A stretch of DNA of 42,651 nucleotides from an uncultured Peptococcaceae bacterium. Lineage in GTDB: Bacteria > Bacillota > Peptococcia > Peptococcales > Peptococcaceae. Shown piece after piece: positions 9,301-15,624 of this stretch. The stretch lies in the NCBI GenBank assembly GCA_910585405.1, contig CAJUDO010000025.1, forward strand, positions 1-42,651. The letters run 5' to 3'. The notes beneath the pieces are model-generated. The model searched no databases and was not told the origin of the DNA. It saw only the letters and a program-made list of their open reading frames with translations. Positions within the stretch are counted from its first letter, which is position 1. Every line of letters starts with the position of its first letter. The position numbers were made by a program, and so were the translations under genes.

Positions 9301-10915
9301 TCGGCAGATTTTTTACTGTATTTTGCTCGGAAACGGCTTTCGTATTTGCGTTTTGCGGTGCGTTCTGATTTCCGGTAATAGGATTTATCGCCTGATTATT
9401 TATCGCCTGTCCTGCGCCATTCTGCACATTCTGAGTATTAGAAGGCCGATTAAGAAGATTGTTTCTTGCAATAATCGCGTTCATAGCCTCATTTTTTGCC
9501 TGTTCAGCTTCTTTTTCAGCTTTCTCATTTTCCTCCGCGATTCTTTCGGCTTCCGCAGCTTGCTGTTCCTGTAATTGCTGTTGTTGCCGAATGTATGCAT
9601 TCCACTGATTTTCTACTTGGCCCTGCCGTGTCTGCGATATAACATCCTGCGCAGTTCCTGCCATTGTATTTGTCATTGCATTGCCTGCAGCATTCACACC
9701 TTTAAATACACCTGAAGTGAGAGAACCAAGTGCGCCCTGATAAAGCAGTTCTTTCAATGTTGCATTCTCAGCACTTGGATTCCAGGTCTGTCTCTGGATA
9801 TACGGGTCAGCTAATCCGGCCAGAATTTCTTCCAACCCTTCACCGGCAATATCAATTCCCGCCCTTCCAACTTTCTGCGCCAGCTCATTTTTAAACAACT
9901 GCTGACCAATTCTCGAGGCGACGATACTATTTGCATCCAACAAACCTTTTGTTCCCGGAATACCGCCAATCAAAGCTTCTGTAACTGCTTCTAAAGCACC
10001 GGAAGCAAGACCGTATACATTTGCCTTGTCCATGCTTGCACCGCCGTTTAAAGCAGACTGCTCACCCATACCGCGACCATAAGCAAAAAATAGTGGAGTG
10101 CTCATCATACCGCCACTCAATGCACCGCCAGCAATCGCAGGGGCCATTGGTATCGCATTTGATACAACGTCACTGATTACCTTTTCTCCGCCTTTCATGT
10201 CACCGTACTTCTGATTGATCGCCTGCTGCTTCTGTGCCGCCTGTTGTGCATTTGCCCGGCGTTGCTGCTCCAGATTAAGGTTGCTTAATGCTTCAGCATT
10301 TGCCTGCAGTGCAGCTCTGGCTGTCTTATTCGGTGTAACGGACATTAATTCATTCTGTTGTGCAGCCAGATAAGGGGCTGTATCCTGTGCAAAGGCAAGC
10401 AACCCCTGTTTATAACCGCTTTTCAGATTATTTACACCAGTTTCCGCACCGTGTCCCAGGCCTTTCGCCCAGGTAGCCGCACTTTGTGCATGACTGCCAG
10501 GTCCATAAGCCTGATTAAGTAGTGCATACTTTTCCCACAGATTATTGTATTGACCGTATTGAGCGCGCAAGGCGGCCTGTTTTTGCAATTCGGCCGCCAT
10601 TTGTAAATTGCTCTTTTGTGGTCTCGTTAATTTCGGGGTAATGTCCCTATTCGCGATAGCGTTCTGAATAGTGGCCGTCGCCGCTTTTTTCGCCGTCTCC
10701 GTTTTTTTCAGATTGTCATTGGTCTGCCGAATCTGTTTTGCGGTATCCTGCATCTGTTCGACGGTTGTCTTTTTCTTGCTGACTGCTTCTTTTGCAGCCT
10801 TCTCCTTCACAACATTCGGGTTCTTTGACTGCACGTTGAAGAGTATTTTTCCGGCGTTCTTATCCTTGTTCTTCTTCTGCCACTCTTTAAATTTGTCTGT
10901 ATTCTTCTTGGACAT
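3356..10915 (-). CDS. Giant polyvalent (putative ejected) virion protein with two HEXXH peptidase motifs
   Basis: 2519 residues. Visible in order: a basic N-terminus; a Gly/Ala-rich hydrophobic region about 240-410; a Gln-rich linker; a zinc-peptidase motif HEIYH at 857-861; an LPD23-like stretch (TGWFKS near 1030) leading into a second motif HEAQH at 1125-1129; a MuF C-terminal-like domain about 1310-1490 (FNLGRTPESLKKFG, then ALDEIAKLP); and an LPD38-like region about 1770-2330 with a hydrophobic hairpin near 2040. The linker motif DITPKL recurs at 91, 754 and 1725. Polyvalent proteins of this kind are packaged in short-tailed phages and injected with the DNA (family knowledge); that role here is inferred. 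It is followed by the toxin cassette and lysis genes. A site GGGGGTG precedes the ATG. Confidence 0.8.
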   Translation of the reverse strand: MSKKNTDKFKEWQKKNKDKNAGKILFNVQSKNPNVVKEKAAKEAVSKKKTTVEQMQDTAKQIRQTNDNLKKTETAKKAATATIQNAIANRDITPKLTRPQKSNLQMAAELQKQAALRAQYGQYNNLWEKYALLNQAYGPGSHAQSAATWAKGLGHGAETGVNNLKSGYKQGLLAFAQDTAPYLAAQQNELMSVTPNKTARAALQANAEALSNLNLEQQRRANAQQAAQKQQAINQKYGDMKGGEKVISDVVSNAIPMAPAIAGGALSGGMMSTPLFFAYGRGMGEQSALNGGASMDKANVYGLASGALEAVTEALIGGIPGTKGLLDANSIVASRIGQQLFKNELAQKVGRAGIDIAGEGLEEILAGLADPYIQRQTWNPSAENATLKELLYQGALGSLTSGVFKGVNAAGNAMTNTMAGTAQDVISQTRQGQVENQWNAYIRQQQQLQEQQAAEAERIAEENEKAEKEAEQAKNEAMNAIIARNNLLNRPSNTQNVQNGAGQAINNQAINPITGNQNAPQNANTKAVSEQNTVKNLPKLEMADRTFENVGNRNVKAYQQENPAVKPYQQEVASRLLSDLRQGIKGGMDVGIDPETRNVTTRGSWQRQQSEPIEQMLQNGMTYQQIENGLNRIVEDHGKENVADAKRAELFVNDAVNKGYNSIVEGQVSYNPEAAYATMTVQDLLAERERLDNSFGEDEAFNQDLIRRMEAIDNLLYRKQTVPEQSALIAHPAKLQRASDINRQNAQQQSANKDITPKLQTAEAQQQAQQQVYEDTQAYADTQTQQQSVDDFAAYDRKRISSDVAAFLQQAEKKTGKKFDIRDGLPKNADGMCANGVIYLDGNRINSMETAHKLVVHEIYHAMRGTNEFGNLQDLVKKHLLSENQGSSMEQILQQKIAQYAKNGVQLDKDGAWDEVTAEFVGKALTDPNLAERVWREQPGLGQRIREKIQSMLDGFRNRKLSQAERNQKELLEKAADTFAKGMRSMQYAGVAQDGQNSYMFAGKQSRTADREALAQAQRMEAAGADMEEIRQQTGWFKSIVTGGKWAYEIDDSGAVYRENGLAEGNAQLNDVLEHDALYDAYPQLRNVRVKAEEVDSGMNGSYSPSENLISINRNGFAPEKTVLHEAQHAIQDVEGFPNGSNPHYWSENRILKKEAQQKLKSAEDKVKAVEDKFRKIWPDDDLNLSLAKRYDALNDIYFSGENIDENSLLKEMQEIEDIAEYAGFDELMEEYMSANAELSTTKQNPALYINPLDAYRNTAGEIMARDTENRRELNALERRQEQPQMGDADTVYAEGGDGYSIDMNLKRQFDRWLSGEMGTDDYFNLGRTPESLKKFGANDLQIVMTQDVLVKITGGKHSIALDEIAKLPEQIANPVMLFKGSVPNSFVVLTEIKDKSGNEAIAAVHLNRYQKRMRVNRVASLYGKNNIDNYVQTNINQGNLLDVDTKKAPTWFTNRGLQLPKLVQTIINAKNNIPQNQQNINGQSEYIIKKSHSTGTDDIKSPVATFETNSGKALLNDHIILQNQEESNNKSDIRYSLNNPQQENIDKYGAIPPGENPYGNNRDIQVPQQTADDNKVGRFNRTAVESQQVNDQTVDALMRDLRTYTPSSNQKQLNHANNVINSVGWAEAAQSFQTRYKAGEKMTANDIAIGERCIQEAQKAGNYQKAAELIGDVAALGAELGQAVQAMSMLKRLTPEGRLMALKRVQQRINADLQQKNKKKKSNDITPKLQTAEQEQQTQQENNQVTISPETEQRILEARGQQEMDDAWDAAIQEMADQLDATLMDKVRAWRYLGMLSNIRTHIRNIVSNGVKRGVIGIEHQIEAGLETAFVKEGGERYRTFKKVPKEYREFAEWDFETNIRRLMEQTGSRYNDAVGQINRNKRIFKPNALEKVRKTNENWLGGEDMRFKKDAYIDAFSNYLVANNLSPSVLQNNANATSTYEAAQNYAMEKAFEATFQEANKVATFLSQIEHSSKIGEVLIGALMPFKKTPLNILKQGTMVYSPVGLVKGITNAMTKVKSGEMTQVEAIEQISRGLTGTGIAAIGALMMSLGMVALGGDDDKRKAKYDQQMGDQTYALKFRDGSTYSIDWLSPSVMPLLMGAEIYDSVKRAYNGELTDQSMMSAVTSSLMRIGDPLLEMSCMSGLADALSSYSDGGTEAMSNIIGTSIKNYAGQFIPAPVGALARTIDDTVRSSYASKDSAIGKGNEQFLRQQRSKLPVASMQNEASIDVWGNERKREGGSIAGRAFNNFINPGNYSSNKRTALDNELEALYQSTGDSGIFPALASSTINESKQNPKISMTPEEYSRYSTIKGKKSQQYVSDFVNSEAYDQLDDSEKADIISSLYELANYEARKQTLDKRGYDYNLSDKEEVLESDVKPYEYYAAKKRFSGKWKTYKTVVKYAEHADRLGMDDDKYVEMNEALNGIKTDKKNGKTVSGSREKKVKEYLNRELNAGNITKEQWWYWYVMEYSSQAKNSPYAWQRTLHDDTESTTAQQQTDKGKANRSIQAVTTLQRPKR

Positions 10916-10927
10916 ACGACACCCCCC

Positions 10928-12880
10928 TTATTGCAGATATCTCTCTACTATATCGTTGGCAGTCATCGTAAGCGGATTTGTACTTTGCTTTCCGGTATAC
11001 CATAAATTCAGCAGGTTCTGCATATCGTTTGTACCTCCTGATGCATCCTTAGTTTTATCAATGGGAACAGTTTTGGATGCTGAGCTGCTGCTCCCCTTAG
11101 CTTTTTTTGCGTTTGCCAGAAGCTGCGCCTGCAACTGTGCCTGTGCCAGCTGCCGTTCCAGCTGCGCAGTGGTCGCGCCCTGCGTATAACTGCCGTTAGG
11201 CCAGTAGCCATTATCGACAAACCCCAGACCATACAAGGCATTATACAGGCCCTCATCTCCCAGTACTCCTGCGTTATAGGCATCCCAATAGTTGCTGGCC
11301 TGCTGCAGCTTCTTATTATAATCCTGCTGGCTCAGCGTATTCTCATACTCCCGCTCTGCCTGCTGCTTCTGCCATTCCCACTGTGCCTGCTGCATAGCCA
11401 ACTGTTGCTGCTGGTACTGCTGGTCATAGGCCGCCTGCTGTTGCTGCAAAGCCAGCTGTGCCTGCTGCAGTGCCCGGTTAGCCTCATCATTGGTCACCTG
11501 ATAAGCATAATTGGCCATATTATTGTAGTAATCACTTAAAACCTGCAGCTCCTGCTGAGATAAATTGGACAACATACTGTCCAGATTACTGTTGATGGTA
11601 TTCAGATTTGTACTGTAATCACCCTGCAGACCAACCTGTCCGCTTTGTAATGCGCCGGATGTGCCCAAGCCAAGGGCAGATAGCTGCTCTCTCAAGCTGT
11701 TCTGTGCACGGCGACTATTCACGTAAGCATCAGATGCCTGTTGACTGGCTGCCTGTTCTGCCTGCGTACGCTGCTGCTGGATGAAATCTTTATTCGCGTC
11801 CAAGCCGCTGTTCAGGTAGCTCTGCAGCATATCCAAAAGGTTAGTAGTATTCCCAGCTCCACCATTTCCTGCTGCTGCATTATAATTGTTCAGACTATTC
11901 ACATACTGAATCACGCTATCCACATTCTGATAGCCCGTAGGACTGTAGTTTGTACCATTTCCGGCACCGATGCCACCGGCAGCGTTAAACTGGTTCTGCG
12001 CGTTTTGATAAGCCTGCATAAATTCTCTATCCTGCTGCGCGTAGGGATTGTTCTGCATATTGCCAAAAATATAAGACAGGTTATCCAAATTCCCTGTCTT
12101 ACCATTCACATATTGCGCAAAATTGGCGCTATCACCGCCCATCAGATAATCCTGCCCACCATAGGAAACCCATCTGGAATCCGGGCTGTTGGTAGTCAGG
12201 CCAGCATCATCTTTGTATTTCAAGAACTCATTACCCGGCAGCAACCTCCCCCCCGCTGTGAGAAGCGCATTGCTGCTGTTGTAGTCCGACAGGCCAAGCC
12301 TATCCAATTCTCTATTTACATCATCCAGCGTCACCGTTGTCCCGTCTGCCCGCTGCGTACCGATGCGGTTATAGAGAGACTTAGCATACTCCTCCGTACT
12401 GCTCTGCCCAGCTCCACCGTTTTTCGCCGCCTGCTCCAGCGCATACTTGAGATTATTGTTCCCTGTCACATAGTCCTTCACCGTATACGTTCCATTCCCA
12501 TTGTTGAACGTGCGGGTAGGCGTATACTGAATGCCGTTTCCCTGCAAGTCTGCCTGCATCGCCTTTTGGGTCACCGAATAGTCTGCGTCAGTCGGCAAAA
12601 CTGTTCTTGTGCTTCCATCTTTCTGAGTAACTCTAATTGTCCCATTACTCCCAGCCACACTATACTGCTTTCCTGTAGCCCCGTTGTAGTTGTTCCATGT
12701 CGTACCGGCACTGTTCACTGTTGTGCTGCCCATGTTCCCTGAACTCCCCGTATTGCCCTGATTCCCGCCGTTTCCACCAGATGGAGAATTTCCCGAACCG
12801 CCAAGGCTATTCCATGTTTTACCGCCGTCATTAGAGATACTGCCGGTATCGCCTCGGCCGCTGTATTTAATAATCGCCAT
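10928..12880 (-). CDS. Gln/Gly-rich internal virion protein
   Basis: 650 residues. The first 60 are Gly/Ser/Asn-rich; the middle (about 90-340) is globular with no domain I recognise; about 440-600 is a Gln-rich helical stretch (repeats of QQQ with Ala and Leu), probably coiled coil; the tail is Ser/Lys-rich. Position between tail fibre and the 2519-residue protein, together with the composition, suggests a second internal or ejected protein. I chose the ATG at 12880 (MAIIKYSGRGDTG) because AAAGGG precedes it; a longer frame to 12913 would run through the toxin terminator hairpin. Confidence 0.75.
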   Translation of the reverse strand: MAIIKYSGRGDTGSISNDGGKTWNSLGGSGNSPSGGNGGNQGNTGSSGNMGSTTVNSAGTTWNNYNGATGKQYSVAGSNGTIRVTQKDGSTRTVLPTDADYSVTQKAMQADLQGNGIQYTPTRTFNNGNGTYTVKDYVTGNNNLKYALEQAAKNGGAGQSSTEEYAKSLYNRIGTQRADGTTVTLDDVNRELDRLGLSDYNSSNALLTAGGRLLPGNEFLKYKDDAGLTTNSPDSRWVSYGGQDYLMGGDSANFAQYVNGKTGNLDNLSYIFGNMQNNPYAQQDREFMQAYQNAQNQFNAAGGIGAGNGTNYSPTGYQNVDSVIQYVNSLNNYNAAAGNGGAGNTTNLLDMLQSYLNSGLDANKDFIQQQRTQAEQAASQQASDAYVNSRRAQNSLREQLSALGLGTSGALQSGQVGLQGDYSTNLNTINSNLDSMLSNLSQQELQVLSDYYNNMANYAYQVTNDEANRALQQAQLALQQQQAAYDQQYQQQQLAMQQAQWEWQKQQAEREYENTLSQQDYNKKLQQASNYWDAYNAGVLGDEGLYNALYGLGFVDNGYWPNGSYTQGATTAQLERQLAQAQLQAQLLANAKKAKGSSSSASKTVPIDKTKDASGGTNDMQNLLNLWYTGKQSTNPLTMTANDIVERYLQ

Positions 12881-12898
12881 ATTCTCACCCTTTCCACA

Positions 12899-12928
12899 AA
12901 AAATAGCACTCACCCTCCGGTAAGTGCT
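12899..12928 (-). terminator. Terminator of holin-like toxin mRNA, copy 2
   Basis: AGCACTTACC (from 12928 on the minus strand) pairs with GGTGAGTGCT (to 12905) around a 4-base loop, followed by ATTTTTT. It lies directly before the ribosome site of the 650-residue gene. Confidence 0.75.
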
Positions 12929-12956
12929 TGACGTATATTTTTATTCATGTTAGGAT
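12928..12956 (+). promoter_or_regulatory. Promoter of antisense RNA, toxin cassette copy 2
   Basis: TTGACG (12928-12933), 17-base spacer, TAGGAT (12951-12956) with an extended TG, identical to copy 1. Confidence 0.7.
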
Positions 12957-12962
12957 ATACAT

Positions 12963-13058
12963 ATAAAGAGAGAGTAGCCGAACGGCTTACCCTCATAATC
13001 GTTCTTACAGAATTGCTCCCGTCAAAACTTTGCTAGGGTCAGACGGGAGTAATTTTTT
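12963..13058 (+). ncRNA. Antisense antitoxin RNA of type I TA, copy 2
   Basis: About 96 nt. It shares its 5' part, including the AGCCG-AACGGCT hairpin, with copy 1. It ends in a terminator where AATTGCTCCCGTC (13011-13023) pairs with GACGGGAGTAATT (13042-13054), followed by TTTTT. The terminator stems of the two copies differ in sequence but keep pairing, which is good evidence for a selected RNA structure. Confidence 0.75.
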
Positions 13059-13073
13059 ATCTCAAAATCACTT

Positions 13074-13157
13074 TTACTTACTCTGAATTGCGGCGATAAT
13101 TGCTACAATCAGCAGACCAAATGTAAAAATGCTGGTCAAGGCTTCAAATGTAACCAT
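13074..13157 (-). CDS. Putative holin-like type I toxin, copy 2
   Basis: 27 residues, ATG start after AAAGGGGTGG. The sequence opens MVTFEALTSIFTF, the canonical start of the small holin-like toxin family (compare M-x2-EAL-x2-I), continues as one membrane helix and ends QSK. It is homologous to copy 1 at 3101-3190 in position, start context, promoter and antisense RNA, but the helix sequence differs, so the antisense RNAs may not cross-act. It lies between the tail-fibre and internal-protein genes of the late operon. Confidence 0.8.
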   Translation of the reverse strand: MVTFEALTSIFTFGLLIVAIIAAIQSK

Positions 13158-13234
13158 ATTACCACCCCTTTCACAGGGCAAGCCGTCCGTGCCGTCATGC
13201 GCTGAACAAAACAGCGTGACTACTCTCTATCCAT

Positions 13235-13263
13235 ATTCTACCACACAATTCGGGACGCTACAA
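13235..13263 (-). promoter_or_regulatory. Promoter of holin-like toxin mRNA, copy 2
   Basis: Minus-strand TTGTAG (13258-13263), 17-base spacer, TAGAAT (13235-13240) with an extended TG. It lies just after the tail-fibre stop. Confidence 0.65.
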
Positions 13264-13296
13264 TCCTGATTTTTACTTTTATTTCCACAAAGCCTA

Positions 13297-15612
13297 TTAT
13301 GCCTCCGGCATATAACGCAAACGTGCCGTATCAATCACAATCGCATATTCTTCACTGCTTCTGTCCAACCGCCAAGCATTGATTCCGCTGCCAGAGCCGT
13401 ATATTGAGCATCCGCCTACCGTAGCATAGCTTTCACCCTCTGAACCTGGATAATAAATAGTATCATTTCCCGTAATATGCAAACTTTCTGAATTATATCT
13501 ATATCGATTCGCCAGAAACAGCCAATCATATGCAGTGCTATACAAAATCGTGTTTTCCCTGACAGGAGTGGTTCCAGACGTATCGTCTGGATAAAACAGA
13601 GATAATCCCGTATCCTGATAGCCTACCGTGATAGTCTCCGTAAAAGCATAATCTGTAATGTAGATATGGCTTTGAGCTGTATTTTCGCTGTCTGCCGAGA
13701 ACTTAATCCCATCAATATACTGCAGCCGGTGATACAAATTTTCTTCCCCTCTGTAGGTCACACCTCTTACATATTGCCCGCTTTCCTCCCCATACACAAT
13801 CTTAGAACCTGTGAAATTGCCAAACTCTGCTGTAGAACCATTCAACGGCGGATCCTGCTCCGCTCCGAAAGGCATGGTGCTGCAGGCGCCCAGTTGCTCC
13901 CAGATATCCAGCGTTCCATACTCAATAAGAAACAACAGCTGCGTTGCCGCAAGGGACTGTACACTCTGCAGATGCCAGCCCGAACCACGGTTTTCCGAAA
14001 GAATACGGCTCATGCGCATATTAATATGATTGCCCTCTCCTGTATCCTTTGCACTTACCGGCTTCGCCCCACCGATGGAGCATAACAAATCCGTTTCCCC
14101 TGCCTTAATCGTATCATCAAGGCAATACGTCCCTTCCGACTGGTCATAAATACTACCCAAATAAGCTGCCAGATAAATCCTCTCTCTCTCGACACCGTTT
14201 TCCACAAACGCAGGATGCACCCGGAACCCTTCATGGGGCTTATCGCAGATATAATATCTCGCCTTTTTCAGGCCATATCCGGCCCCCTCGCCGGATAAAT
14301 CCAGCGCCAGCGGCTCCACCCTGTAATAAAACTTTGGCTGCTCCACCATCACCATGCCATTGGTCCCATCTTCCTTGTACCCGGCATCCCCATAATAGGC
14401 AAGCACCGTCCCATCATCAGCCAAATTGCATCGTCTGCGCTGATACGCACCAAAATTATTAAAATAATCATCTCCGGCACTGTGCCCTGCAGAACCCATA
14501 ATTCTGCTGGAGGTATCATTTTCAAAATCCAATTCCACACCTGCAACCTCCGGTATAGGATACCCTATTTGCATCTGCAGCTGAAACAGCTTTTCCTCCA
14601 CCTCATCAAACTTACTGTCTGCCGCCCGTTCATGCGCCTCCAGTTCATCCCTTGTAGCATAGTCTCCGCCCACAATGGCAGCGGCCCTATCCGCTTCCCC
14701 CTTAGCTCTGTCCGCTTCACCGGCCGCGCTGGCAGCACTTTGCGCAGCACCGGCTGCACTCAAAGCAGCAGCGTTAGCTTTTGCCTCGGCAGTGCTCTCC
14801 AATGCCGCCGCATTGGCCGCACAGCTGCAAGCATCCTCCGCACACTCTTGAGCCAACACCTTACTGGCAGCCGCACTGTTGGCGCTGGCCAATGCATTGC
14901 CCGCCTGCACCCCAGCATCTGCCGCACTGGCTGCCGCTGCGCTCTCCTTTGCTTCCAAATAAGCCGTCGCATCCGCCGCCAGATGGTCCTTCGTCACCGA
15001 CGCCAATAACAGCCTGGCCACCAAAACACCAGCTTCCTCCGCCAAGGCAATCGTTGTACTGTCCTTCAGCTCCGTCTGCGTAAGAAAAGCCGACAAATCC
15101 ACACGCTGCACCGTCCCATCGGCCAACGTCAGCACAAACTGCTGCCCCTCCAGCCGCACATCCAGCGCCACCTTCTCCAGCGCCGTATCAATGGTCTGCA
15201 CACTGCCGTCATACTTGGTAACAGTGAAAACGCCTGTGTTCGCTGCAAAGCCAATCTCCTTCACCAATCCTTGCGCTTCCGTCTTGTCAAACTTCTGATT
15301 CACATCAATATCAGACTGCTCAATACTCTGCTTCGTATCCAGCAGCACCTTCAGAGCCGCCAGAATCTCCTGCACCGTATAGCCCGCTACCCCGGCAATC
15401 TGTGTCGCCCCGATATTGGCCGCCCCCTCCGTGCTTAAAAGGGCATCAATCAACGCATTCAGATTAGGCGCTACCACCCGCTTGGCCCCAGCATCAAACC
15501 GCGCCTTCAGCTGCTCCGCAGAAAAACCCGCCTCCGACGGCCTATCCGGCAGCCCCATAATATCCTTATTATTGAAATCCTCACTTTTCACCTTATAGTC
15601 GCCAATTCCCAC
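13297..15612 (-). CDS. Tail fibre / receptor-binding protein
   Basis: 771 residues. The N-terminal 60 residues (MGIGDYKVKSEDFNNKDIMG) probably attach to the tail. About 215-310 is an Ala-rich heptad-like stretch (repeats of AAAS, ANAAAL) fit for a trimeric coiled coil. The C-terminal 400 residues form a domain often seen at the tips of Bacillota phage fibres, with landmarks MVMVEQPKFYYRV, GFRVHPAF, ENRGSGWHLQ, LFLIEYG and VTYRGEENLYHRLQYIDGI. The last motif recalls formylglycine-type C-type-lectin folds. This tip most likely binds the host surface. No reverse transcriptase or template repeat is nearby, so it is not an obvious diversity-generating target. Confidence 0.85.
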   Translation of the reverse strand: MGIGDYKVKSEDFNNKDIMGLPDRPSEAGFSAEQLKARFDAGAKRVVAPNLNALIDALLSTEGAANIGATQIAGVAGYTVQEILAALKVLLDTKQSIEQSDIDVNQKFDKTEAQGLVKEIGFAANTGVFTVTKYDGSVQTIDTALEKVALDVRLEGQQFVLTLADGTVQRVDLSAFLTQTELKDSTTIALAEEAGVLVARLLLASVTKDHLAADATAYLEAKESAAAASAADAGVQAGNALASANSAAASKVLAQECAEDACSCAANAAALESTAEAKANAAALSAAGAAQSAASAAGEADRAKGEADRAAAIVGGDYATRDELEAHERAADSKFDEVEEKLFQLQMQIGYPIPEVAGVELDFENDTSSRIMGSAGHSAGDDYFNNFGAYQRRRCNLADDGTVLAYYGDAGYKEDGTNGMVMVEQPKFYYRVEPLALDLSGEGAGYGLKKARYYICDKPHEGFRVHPAFVENGVERERIYLAAYLGSIYDQSEGTYCLDDTIKAGETDLLCSIGGAKPVSAKDTGEGNHINMRMSRILSENRGSGWHLQSVQSLAATQLLFLIEYGTLDIWEQLGACSTMPFGAEQDPPLNGSTAEFGNFTGSKIVYGEESGQYVRGVTYRGEENLYHRLQYIDGIKFSADSENTAQSHIYITDYAFTETITVGYQDTGLSLFYPDDTSGTTPVRENTILYSTAYDWLFLANRYRYNSESLHITGNDTIYYPGSEGESYATVGGCSIYGSGSGINAWRLDRSSEEYAIVIDTARLRYMPEA

Positions 15613-15624
15613 AGTCTCACACCT

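Larger units (their letters stand above)
12899..13263. repeat. Type I TA cassette repeat, copy 2
   Basis: Direct repeat of 2930-3300 with the same element order; see copy 1. Confidence 0.85.

Noticed and set aside
11741..12742. A 333-codon plus-strand open frame
   Set aside because: Antisense to the Gln-rich virion protein; repetitive codons of that gene keep the frame open by chance.
13297..15612. Tail-fibre tip as target of a diversity-generating retroelement
   Set aside because: The domain recalls C-type lectin folds, but no reverse transcriptase and no template repeat were found in the window.
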